Shown here: positions 1 to 6,135 of the stretch, piece by piece | Layout: each line of letters opens with the position of its first letter | Numbering within the stretch: the first letter of the stretch is position 1 | From: Flavobacteriales bacterium | GTDB lineage: Bacteria > Bacteroidota > Bacteroidia > Flavobacteriales > Flavobacteriaceae | NCBI GenBank assembly: GCA_027008965.1 | Contig: JALVDN010000006.1 | Location: forward strand, 1-6,170 | Length of the DNA stretch: 6,170 nucleotides | Direction of reading: 5' to 3' | Translations under genes and position numbers: made by a program | The notes under the pieces: model-generated | What the model was told of the DNA's origin: nothing | Databases searched by the model: none | Seen by the model: the letters and a program-made list of their open reading frames with translations, nothing else

Positions 1-426
1 ACCGGCTATGTTGTGGCTCCACCGCATTTGACTTTCGAGTTCAGAAAAGTTCATCAATTCAATGTATTTTCAGTCAATACTCCCGTTCAATATGCCTTGG
101 CGGAGTATATTTCGGAAGATAAAAACTATTTAAATCTCCCTTCATTTTATCAGGAAAAAAGAGACTTTTTTATGCAAGGCTTACAAGGTTCCCGTTGGAA
201 ATACCTAAAACCCGGCGGAACCTACTTTATCCATTTGGATTATAGTGAAATCACAGATGAAGACGATTTTGATTTTGCGTTGAGACTAACCAGAGAATAT
301 GAAGTTGCATCCATTCCCGTTTCGTTTTTCTATCACGACAGGTTTGACCAAAAACTCCTTCGTTTTTGCTTTGCCAAACAAAAAGAAACTTTGGAAAAAG
401 CCTTGGAAAGATTACATCAAATTTAA
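1..426 (+). CDS. ybdL: Methionine aminotransferase (YbdL-like, PLP fold type I), C-terminal part, 5' truncated by the window edge
   Basis: This is the last 141 residues of a class I/II PLP-dependent aminotransferase; the frame is already open at base 1 and ends with TAA at 424-426. The visible part aligns by memory with E. coli YbdL along its whole length: TGYVVAPP just after the expected PLP-lysine region, then RKVHQFNVFSVNTPVQ, the helix with LPSFYQEKRDF, the small-domain strand GGTYFIHLDYS, and LLRFCFAK near the end. The Arg in LLRFCFAK is the expected substrate-carboxylate-binding arginine. The PLP lysine itself lies upstream of the window. YbdL-type enzymes transaminate methionine and other bulky or aromatic amino acids with 2-oxo acids in the cytosol, and are often linked to methionine salvage. 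The GTG at 13 is internal, not a start. The next gene starts 2 bases after the stop, so the two are probably co-transcribed. The family call is firm; the exact substrate is inferred. Confidence 0.9.
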   Translation, partial: TGYVVAPPHLTFEFRKVHQFNVFSVNTPVQYALAEYISEDKNYLNLPSFYQEKRDFFMQGLQGSRWKYLKPGGTYFIHLDYSEITDEDDFDFALRLTREYEVASIPVSFFYHDRFDQKLLRFCFAKQKETLEKALERLHQI

Positions 427-428
427 TA

Positions 429-1571
429 ATGAAAAAGGATTGGTCATATTGGATTATCATTTTGAGTATAAATGTTGTTTTTGCACAACAAAGAAAAAAT
501 GATGTTTCGGGTTTCGCTGATTTTTTCTTTCTCAATAAAGAATATTCCAATCTCATCGCCGATGGATATACATGGGCCGGATTCCAAGGTGAAGCCAAAT
601 ACAACCATTCCATAACCGGAAAATGGCGCATTATGGCCGGAGTACACCTTCAGCAATTGTGGGGAAATAATGCGATTACTCAAATCAAACCTTTATTTAC
701 ATTGGTCTATACGTCTTCTTCACATCAATTTTTCATAGGATTTTTGGATCAATCGAGCCGTAAAAAATTATGGCAACCTCTCTATGACCCTGAACATATC
801 TATCATTTCGATAAAACCGAAACCGGATTACAATACTTGTTTAATTCTCCTACAACCGAAGGTGAAATTTGGCTGGATTGGAACAGATTTATTCATTTCA
901 AAGACACCGTGCGAGAAATAATCAATTTCGGAACCAGATGGAATAAAACGATGGTCTCTTATCAAAAAATAACTATAAAATGGCCCCTACAATTACTCAT
1001 TCATCACCGGGGAGGACAAATCAACTTGAAAGGAGAATATTTAACAGGAAAAAATAATATTTTGAGTGTGCTTAGTGTAGGAACAGGGCCTGAATTTATT
1101 TACAAAAAAGACAGTTTATCCGAATGGGTGGTTTTCGTTCGAGGTTTGATGCATACCATGAATTCGGATAATCCGGAGGAATTAAAGTTTAAAAAAGGAT
1201 ATGCCGTTTGGATGGGAAGCGAATGGTATTCGTCCAACTTTCATGTAGGCTTGGAATGGTGGTTTGCCGATCAATTCAATAGTCCTTGGGGAGAAGATAT
1301 ATATATGACCGCTTCCAGGAGAGTAGATAAATATTTTGATGATAATGGAGAAAAATTGGAGATTTTTTCAAACTATACAGAACCCCAAAGAATGTTGTTT
1401 ATCAACCGGTTGGGATATTACAAAAACATCACCCATCAATTTTTATTTCAAATAGGAACAGAAATATTTTATCAAATCAATCGAGGTGAAATACCGGGAT
1501 ACGACTTTATTCGACCGGTTGAAAATCATTGGGATGTGAAGATGTACATTAAAATGAGGTATGATTTTTGA
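429..1571 (+). CDS. Exported protein of unknown function, probable outer-membrane beta-barrel
   Basis: 380 residues from ATG 429. I do not recognise a named family. The start is chosen because it gives a good signal peptide (MKK, hydrophobic WIIILSINVVFA, probable cleavage before QQ at about residue 19/20) and sits 2 bases after the aminotransferase stop. An upstream in-frame ATG at 366 would bury the signal and overlap the aminotransferase by 61 bases. The mature protein is rich in aromatic residues (17 Trp in all). It shows short alternating polar/hydrophobic stretches and ends in Phe (KMYIKMRYDF, aromatic at positions 0 and -2), the usual signal for outer-membrane barrel assembly. Landmarks are ADGYTWAG (44-51), KPLF (87-90), PLYDPE (117-122), EIWLDWNRFIHF (146-157) and IHHRGGQI (191-198). 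My recollection is that unnamed Bacteroidota proteins share such landmarks, which a profile search could test. No strong Shine-Dalgarno is visible, as is common in this phylum. Function is unknown; a porin or a structural barrel are both possible. Confidence 0.82.
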   Translation: MKKDWSYWIIILSINVVFAQQRKNDVSGFADFFFLNKEYSNLIADGYTWAGFQGEAKYNHSITGKWRIMAGVHLQQLWGNNAITQIKPLFTLVYTSSSHQFFIGFLDQSSRKKLWQPLYDPEHIYHFDKTETGLQYLFNSPTTEGEIWLDWNRFIHFKDTVREIINFGTRWNKTMVSYQKITIKWPLQLLIHHRGGQINLKGEYLTGKNNILSVLSVGTGPEFIYKKDSLSEWVVFVRGLMHTMNSDNPEELKFKKGYAVWMGSEWYSSNFHVGLEWWFADQFNSPWGEDIYMTASRRVDKYFDDNGEKLEIFSNYTEPQRMLFINRLGYYKNITHQFLFQIGTEIFYQINRGEIPGYDFIRPVENHWDVKMYIKMRYDF

Positions 1572-1591
1572 TGCTAACAATTGGTAAGCAA

Positions 1592-1622
1592 TTTAACAGC
1601 TAATATTTTTATTGTATTTTTG
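1592..1622 (+). promoter_or_regulatory. Bacteroidota-type promoter for the T9SS surface protein gene
   Basis: TATTTTTG at 1615-1622 is an exact match to the phylum's -7 consensus TAnnTTTG. TTTA at 1592-1595, 19 bases upstream, is a one-mismatch match to the -33 TTTG box at a normal spacing. Transcription would begin a few bases past 1622, giving a leader of roughly 20 bases before ATG 1647. It lies in the only gap on this strand between genes, so the surface protein can be expressed independently of the aminotransferase pair. Confidence 0.6.
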
Positions 1623-1646
1623 TATAAATTTAAATAATATCCCAAA

Positions 1647-3560
1647 ATGATGAGAAAAATTATACTTTTATCCCTCAGTGTTTTTACCGGCATTTTATAT
1701 GCTCAAATCACTGTAGCCGATGGAACCCAAACAGATCACCGCACTCCGATTTATCCCTATTATGGATACTCTTATTCTCAAATCATTTATGCGGCATCAG
1801 AATTAAATGCACAACCAGGAAATATTACTGCCATTAAATATTACTACAATCCTTCCGCCACTTATAATAATTGTGACGGAGATCTGACCGTTTGGATAGG
1901 TCACACTACCAAGAATGAATTTACCGGCAGTACGGATTGGATTGACATTTCCACGTTGACTCAAGTTTTTTCAGGCAGTGTGAATTTTGACGGAAGTGGA
2001 GAATTAACCATTACCTTGTCAACCCCTTTTGCTTATGACGGAGCATCTAATCTTGTGGTAGCCGTGGATGAAAACGAATCGGGCTATGACACCAGTTCTT
2101 CTTATTTTTACGGAGGTGATTTGGGGGGTTATGAAAGGAGGATCTATACCCGTCATGATACCAACAACCCCGACCCGGCATCTCCACCGGCCGGAACCAC
2201 AGGCTATACCGGAGCCAAAATCACTTTTATCGGTTTGACGCAAGCCACGTGTGCTGCTCCGTCAGGTTTGAATGCGCAATCTACAAGCAATACGGAAGCC
2301 CAATTATTATGGACCGAAAACGGAACCGCCAATGCATGGGAAATTGAATGGGGACCTTATGGATTTGCTCAAGGTAACGGAACGGTTGTACAAACTACCT
2401 ACAATCCACATACCTTAACCGGATTGTCACAAGGCGGTGTATATGAATTTTATGTCCGTTCCGATTGTGGAGGTGGAGATTATTCCGGTTGGGCCGGACC
2501 TTTTGCCTGGGCTCAACCGCCCGTCAACGATGACTGTTCACAATCCATTACACTTCCCGTATATCAAGCGGGTGCAGGATCCGGCAATGAACAATATTTT
2601 TCTACGGCCAACGCTACTTCTAGTTCCATGTCGCAAACTTCATGTGACAACGTGGGAAACAATTTAGATTTGTTTTTCACTTTCACGGCTCCTTCCAATG
2701 GAAATTTAAAAGTTATCACCAATGGTCCGTCCGGAAACGAAGTTGAGGCCGCCGTCTATGATGCATGTAACAATGCGGCTTTAGTATGTTTTGACCGAAG
2801 CAATGAAAAAATAATTACATCGCTTACGCCCGGCAATACATATATCTTGCAAATCTATCATGATGACACACAGGCAGGTATTTTCGGCATTGTCTTGGAA
2901 GAAGGTCCCGATGCGCCTTCAAATGACGAATGTTTTAATGCGACGGAAATCACTTCGTTACCTTACAATAACACGCAAGACGCTTCCACGGCAACCAATT
3001 CAAGATTTGTTGATTGCAATGGTAATGGAATGAACGACGGCGTTTGGTACACTTTTGTTACAGGAAACACCGGAGGTGACATCACCATACAGGTTTCACC
3101 TCAAAATTGGGATGCCGAAGTGGCCGTTTATACCGGCGATTGCAATAATCTTTCATGTGTTCAGGCTGTGGATGACGGCGTAGTGGGTGCAACCGAAACG
3201 CTGACTTTTACTTCTAATCCCAATACCACCTATTATGTTAATGTAGGAAGTTATGATGAGTTTACAGACAGACAAGAAGGTGTTTACACCATCAATATAA
3301 CCGGGAATGTTACGCTATCCGGTAGTAATATAAAACAAAGCACTTTTGATATTTTTCCCAATCCTGCTCAAAGTTATATCAGTTGGAACGCTTCTTATGA
3401 TGTTAAAAGCATCAGCATCTTTGACATTTCGGGAAAACTGATTCTAAAGACATCTCCTACCGGAAATCGTTTGGATATCTCTCAACTGCACCGTGGTGTT
3501 TACATGCTACATTTTCAAACCGACAAAAAACAATTTACGCTAAAATTAATGGTAAAATGA
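1647..3560 (+). CDS. Modular secreted surface protein with FN3 domain, duplicated four-Cys modules and type IX secretion sorting domain
   Basis: 637 residues. Sec signal peptide at 1-19 (hydrophobic core IILLSLSVFTGILYA, cleavage before Q20). Residues 20-198 form the N-terminal domain common in flavobacterial secreted proteins (VADGTQT, PIYPYYGYSYSQ, TVWIGHTTK, LVVAVDENESGY, NPDPASPP). An FN3 domain follows at about 203-289 (CAAPSGLNA, WEIEWG, YEFYVRSDCG). Two copies of a PPC-like beta-sandwich module lie at about 292-418 (VNDDCSQS) and 424-552 (SNDECFNA), each with four cysteines in the same order. Residues 563-637 are a type A T9SS sorting domain (FDIFPNPA, SISIFDISGKLIL, GVYMLHF, terminal basic KLMVK), which directs passage through the outer membrane and usually cleavage and anchoring by the Por machinery. 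No catalytic domain is visible, so an adhesin or binding role is inferred. ATG 1650 is an equally possible start (MM). It has its own promoter upstream and a terminator downstream. Confidence 0.92.
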   Translation: MMRKIILLSLSVFTGILYAQITVADGTQTDHRTPIYPYYGYSYSQIIYAASELNAQPGNITAIKYYYNPSATYNNCDGDLTVWIGHTTKNEFTGSTDWIDISTLTQVFSGSVNFDGSGELTITLSTPFAYDGASNLVVAVDENESGYDTSSSYFYGGDLGGYERRIYTRHDTNNPDPASPPAGTTGYTGAKITFIGLTQATCAAPSGLNAQSTSNTEAQLLWTENGTANAWEIEWGPYGFAQGNGTVVQTTYNPHTLTGLSQGGVYEFYVRSDCGGGDYSGWAGPFAWAQPPVNDDCSQSITLPVYQAGAGSGNEQYFSTANATSSSMSQTSCDNVGNNLDLFFTFTAPSNGNLKVITNGPSGNEVEAAVYDACNNAALVCFDRSNEKIITSLTPGNTYILQIYHDDTQAGIFGIVLEEGPDAPSNDECFNATEITSLPYNNTQDASTATNSRFVDCNGNGMNDGVWYTFVTGNTGGDITIQVSPQNWDAEVAVYTGDCNNLSCVQAVDDGVVGATETLTFTSNPNTTYYVNVGSYDEFTDRQEGVYTINITGNVTLSGSNIKQSTFDIFPNPAQSYISWNASYDVKSISIFDISGKLILKTSPTGNRLDISQLHRGVYMLHFQTDKKQFTLKLMVK

Positions 3561-3592
3561 TTCTTTTAATATAAAATTACCGGACCGTTTCC

Positions 3593-3623
3593 AGGCCGTC
3601 TCAACAATAAGGCGGCCTTTTTT
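3593..3623 (+). terminator. Rho-independent terminator of the surface protein gene
   Basis: AGGCCGTC (3593-3600) pairs with GGCGGCCT (3611-3618) in an 8-bp GC-rich stem with one G-T wobble. The loop is the 10 bases TCAACAATAA, and a run of six T covers 3618-3623. It begins 32 bases after the stop of the T9SS protein and lies between convergent genes. The stem would also form in the opposite transcript, but no U tract follows it there, so termination of the minus-strand operon at this site is uncertain. Confidence 0.88.
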
Positions 3624-3628
3624 ATAAT

Positions 3629-4354
3629 TCAATATAAAAACTTGATGACTCCTTTTTGATTGACACTGATTTCACTACGATTAAAGCGCATTTTTGTTGC
3701 ATACTCAATGGACGCATCAATTAAACACTCCAAATCAGTGGTGGAACGATCGGGTAAAAAAACAGGATTGACCACCCTTCCGTCAGGGGTGACCTCAACC
3801 GATATGGTAACCAAACCTTTCATATAATCCGGACATATAAATAACGGATTGGCAGATTTGACAAGCCGTCGCCCCGGAACACGATAAGAAATCCGGCTTC
3901 TTCCCGTAAAACTTTTTTCTTCCTTTTTTTTCTTTTTAATTATTTGGTCTACATCCTCAATTTTGGGCTCGGGTGAAGGCGTATCGTCGGTCAATACTTT
4001 GCCGGGTTTTTCAACCGGAATGTCTTCCCCTTCGGACATTTCGGAATTTTCATCCGACTGTTCCTCTTCTTCCCATTCATTGGAAGCCAAGGTGGACAAA
4101 TATTCTTTGCTTTTCAAATATTCCGAAATATCGGGAATTTCCGTTTTTTTCTCCGGTTCTTCGGGCATTTGAGGTAATTCACTCTCATCTATGAACGAAA
4201 CCGAAAAAAGACGTTCCGGAGGATCATCAAAACGAATTCCCAGCACAAAATATAAAAAAAGCACTTCTATTAAAAGCGCTCCCAACAAAGCTTTTTGTAC
4301 CCTTGTAAGGCGAAATGCTTTTAATCCGTCGGTATTTCGTTTATTCTTATCCAC
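3629..4354 (-). CDS. TonB-like energy-transducer protein with acidic periplasmic linker
   Basis: 241 residues. A short basic cytoplasmic N-terminus is followed by one membrane segment at about 21-40 (ALLGALLIEVLFLYFVLGI), a long charged periplasmic linker at 43-147 very rich in Glu and Asp, a KKKKK stretch at 140-144, and a TonB-type C-terminal domain at about 152-241. Landmarks of the Bacteroidota version are GRRLVKSANPLFICPDY, GLVTISVEVTPDGRVV and STTDLECLIDASIEYATKMRFN, with cysteines at 174 and 210 that may pair. Known TonB proteins carry ExbB/ExbD energy to outer-membrane receptors; no exbB, exbD or receptor gene is in the window, so the partner is unknown. The start is GTG at 4354: an in-frame TGA directly precedes it and no later Met precedes the membrane segment. 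It overlaps the end of truB by 34 bases, which suggests translational coupling. The linker is acidic instead of the Pro/Lys-rich type of classical TonB. Confidence 0.82.
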   Translation of the reverse strand: MDKNKRNTDGLKAFRLTRVQKALLGALLIEVLFLYFVLGIRFDDPPERLFSVSFIDESELPQMPEEPEKKTEIPDISEYLKSKEYLSTLASNEWEEEEQSDENSEMSEGEDIPVEKPGKVLTDDTPSPEPKIEDVDQIIKKKKKEEKSFTGRSRISYRVPGRRLVKSANPLFICPDYMKGLVTISVEVTPDGRVVNPVFLPDRSTTDLECLIDASIEYATKMRFNRSEISVNQKGVIKFLY

Positions 4355-5043
4355 TCATCCAATTTAACGGCATCTTCAATGGAATATTTTCCCGATTTGG
4401 TCCTTCGCAAATCATATAAATATCCTCCCGTGCCCAATTTCTTTCCTAAATCATATGCCAAACTCCGAACATAAGTGCCTTTGCTGACCCGTGTAAAAAA
4501 CTTGATCATAGGAATGTCTATCTCCAAAGGATCAAACCTGAAAATAGTAACCTTTCTCGCTTCGGGTTTGACCTTTTTATCCTCCCGAACCAGTTCATAC
4601 ATCTTTTTTCCTCCTCTTTTGATGGCCGAATAGGCCGGTGGATATTGATCATACCGTCCTACAAACCACTTCATTGCTTTTTTAACGTCCTCTTCCGTGA
4701 TGTGTGCATATGAGAAAAACTCATCCGGTTCGGTTTCCCGGTCATAAGAAGGCGTATTGGCTCCCAGCATGATGGTGCCTTCATATTCCTTAACATCCGA
4801 TTGTAAACGGTGAAGTTCCTTGGTGGCCGGACCTATTCCTATCACCAATACGCCCGTGGCCAGTGGATCCAAAGTTCCCGCATGTCCCACTTTCAGTTTA
4901 CGCCGGTCAAACTTGCGCCGCAACAATGACCTCACCTTGTTCACCACATCAAACGAGGTCCATTCATAGGGCTTGTCAATGACAATAATACGGCCTCTAT
5001 CCAAATCTTCTTCCGAAATCAAATGTTCAATTGAATTTTTCAT
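4321..5043 (-). CDS. truB: tRNA pseudouridine(55) synthase TruB
   Basis: 240 residues from ATG 5043. The enzyme isomerises U55 in the T-loop of tRNAs to pseudouridine in the cytosol. Diagnostic motifs are IDKPYEWTSFDVVNKVR near the start, KVGHAGTLDPLATGVLVIG carrying the catalytic Asp (residue 59), KEYEGTIMLGANTPSYD, the PPAYSAIKRGGKKMYELVR block, and SKGTYVRSLAYDLG. The protein stops soon after LRRTKSGKYSIEDAV, so it lacks the long C-terminal PUA-type extension of E. coli TruB; this short form is normal in Bacteroidota. A TTG at 5049 would add two residues (MS) and overlap uppP; ATG 5043 is preferred, 2 bases after the uppP stop (TGA-GC-ATG). It sits third in a tight four-gene operon, and its 3' end contains the start of the TonB-like gene. 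Confidence 0.96.
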   Translation of the reverse strand: MKNSIEHLISEEDLDRGRIIVIDKPYEWTSFDVVNKVRSLLRRKFDRRKLKVGHAGTLDPLATGVLVIGIGPATKELHRLQSDVKEYEGTIMLGANTPSYDRETEPDEFFSYAHITEEDVKKAMKWFVGRYDQYPPAYSAIKRGGKKMYELVREDKKVKPEARKVTIFRFDPLEIDIPMIKFFTRVSKGTYVRSLAYDLGKKLGTGGYLYDLRRTKSGKYSIEDAVKLDEWIRINEIPTD

Positions 5044-5045
5044 GC

Positions 5046-5813
5046 TCAAACCAAATAGATGACCAACAATATAATCAATCCCAACAAAATTCTGTAAATA
5101 CCGAATATCTTAAACCCTTTGCGACTTACGTAATCTATAAAAAACTTGATGGCCAACATCGCCACCAAAAAAGCTATCACATTCCCAAGCAAAACCAATT
5201 TCAACTGTTCTGACGTCAAAACAAAACCTTTTTCATAAAAATCCCAGATTTTTTTCACCGTTGCACCCAACATGGTGGGAACCGCCAAAAAAAACGAAAA
5301 CTCCGTGGCCGTACGCCTGTTCAACTTTTGAATCATTCCTCCAACTATCGTGGCGCCACTGCGCGATACACCCGGTATCATGGCCAAAGTTTGAAAAACC
5401 CCGATTTTAAAAGCCGTCTTATAATCTATCTCGGTTTTTGTATGATGCCCAAACCAATCATCAACTTTTAATAAAACAAATCCTCCTGCAATCAAAGCCA
5501 GTGCAACGGTCAAAGCACTTTCCAACAAACGGTCAATCATATCATTAAACAATAAACCCAAAACAACCGCAGGAATAAAAGCCACCAACAGTTTCAAATA
5601 AAAATCCACCGACTTGAAAAAACGCTTCCAATACAGCACCACAACCGACAAAATAGCCCCCAGTTGAATGACCACAATATATAATTTGGTAAAATCATCT
5701 TCCTCAATCCCGAAAACATTTCCTGCCAAAATCATGTGGCCCGTACTGGAAATGGGCAAAAATTCAGTTATTCCTTCAATGATGGCCAAAACCACCGCTT
5801 CCCACAAACTCAT
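5046..5813 (-). CDS. uppP: Undecaprenyl-diphosphate phosphatase (UppP/BacA)
   Basis: 255 residues, multi-pass inner-membrane enzyme that dephosphorylates undecaprenyl diphosphate. This recycles the lipid carrier for peptidoglycan and other surface glycans, and overexpression is known to raise bacitracin resistance. The two family signatures are intact: EGITEFLPISSTGHM at residues 13-27 (the catalytic glutamates E13 and E17, then SSTGH with H26) and PGVSRSGATI at 147-156 with the phosphate-binding Arg151. Hydrophobic segments fill the rest, ending in GLIILLVIYLV. Length is slightly short of the E. coli protein but normal for the phylum. ATG 5813 overlaps the DUF3098 stop in an ATGA arrangement, and AAGGA lies directly against the start on the coding strand. 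The gene ends 2 bases before truB. Confidence 0.97.
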   Translation of the reverse strand: MSLWEAVVLAIIEGITEFLPISSTGHMILAGNVFGIEEDDFTKLYIVVIQLGAILSVVVLYWKRFFKSVDFYLKLLVAFIPAVVLGLLFNDMIDRLLESALTVALALIAGGFVLLKVDDWFGHHTKTEIDYKTAFKIGVFQTLAMIPGVSRSGATIVGGMIQKLNRRTATEFSFFLAVPTMLGATVKKIWDFYEKGFVLTSEQLKLVLLGNVIAFLVAMLAIKFFIDYVSRKGFKIFGIYRILLGLIILLVIYLV

Positions 5814-6067
5814 TCCTTATTTTTTTTCCACGGACCCAAAATGGCGTATACTTCCACCAAATACCCCAAAATCACCAATGCCGGTGCCAACCTGATCCGC
5901 CTGAAACTGAAAATATCCTCATTAAAAACTTCAGGATTCGTATTGCCCTCTCCCGACATCAAAATAAAACCTAATGCAATCAATACAAAACCCACCAACA
6001 TCCACCTGTAATTCTCCTTTCCGAACAACATCCCTTCTTCACCCGCTTTAAAATTATTTTTTTTCAT
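5810..6067 (-). CDS. DUF3098-family small membrane protein
   Basis: 85 residues with two predicted membrane segments, about 21-38 (RWMLVGFVLIALGFILMS) and 60-77 (LAPALVILGYLVEVYAIL). The connecting loop carries the family pattern SGEG...NPEVFNEDIFSFRRIRLAP. The N- and C-termini are short and Lys-rich. I recognise this as the DUF3098 family of Bacteroidota; its function is not known to me. It is the first gene of the minus-strand operon and overlaps uppP by 4 bases, which fits the usual placement of this family next to uppP and truB. A link to envelope or cell-wall lipid-carrier work is inferred from position only. Starting at ATG 6067 gives the family's usual length of about 80 residues. Confidence 0.9.
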   Translation of the reverse strand: MKKNNFKAGEEGMLFGKENYRWMLVGFVLIALGFILMSGEGNTNPEVFNEDIFSFRRIRLAPALVILGYLVEVYAILGPWKKNKE

Positions 6068-6084
6068 CTACTGAACATTTTCTT

Positions 6085-6092
6085 CAAAAATA
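6085..6092 (-). promoter_or_regulatory. Candidate -7 promoter box for the DUF3098-uppP-truB-tonB-like operon
   Basis: On the minus strand this reads TATTTTTG, an exact fit to TAnnTTTG. It lies 17 bases before ATG 6067, so the leader would be about 10-15 bases. The nearest TTTG upstream on the same strand (plus-strand CAAA, 6108-6111) is only 15 bases away, shorter than the usual spacing, so the -33 part is uncertain. The T/A richness of the region makes a chance match possible. Confidence 0.45.
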
Positions 6093-6117
6093 CAACATTT
6101 TCCAAACCAAAAAATAT

Positions 6118-6125
6118 TACCTTTG
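6118..6125 (+). promoter_or_regulatory. Consensus Bacteroidota -7 box (TACCTTTG) for the gene starting at 6136
   Basis: TACCTTTG is one of the commonest forms of the TAnnTTTG box in this phylum. It ends 10 bases before ATG 6136, so the transcript would begin about 4-7 bases ahead of the start codon. No good -33 TTTG is present at the usual spacing; the nearest candidate is TTTT at 6098-6101. The site shares the 68-base divergent spacer with the minus-strand operon promoter. Confidence 0.62.
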
Positions 6126-6135
6126 CGTCGCATCT

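Noticed and set aside
366..428. Longer start (ATG 366) for the exported protein
   Set aside because: It would overlap the aminotransferase by 61 bases and place 21 extra charged residues before an otherwise good signal peptide that begins at ATG 429.
251..683. Minus-strand open frames opposite the aminotransferase end and the barrel gene
   Set aside because: They lie antisense to well-supported genes, have no recognisable domains, and their composition looks like mirrored coding sequence.
1579..1593. Small inverted repeat AATTG-GTAAG-CAATT after the barrel gene
   Set aside because: A 5-bp AT-rich stem with no T run after it is too weak to call a terminator; it could be an operator next to the -33 box but chance is as likely.
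3963..4194. Plus-strand open frames opposite the TonB-like gene
   Set aside because: Ser-rich translations are the mirror of the Glu-rich linker on the other strand; there are no domains and no start signal.
5044..5049. TTG 5049 as the truB start
   Set aside because: It adds only two residues, overlaps the uppP stop, and is weaker than the ATG at 5043.
5031..6011. Plus-strand open frames opposite uppP and DUF3098
   Set aside because: These are shadows of two firmly identified membrane-protein genes on the minus strand.
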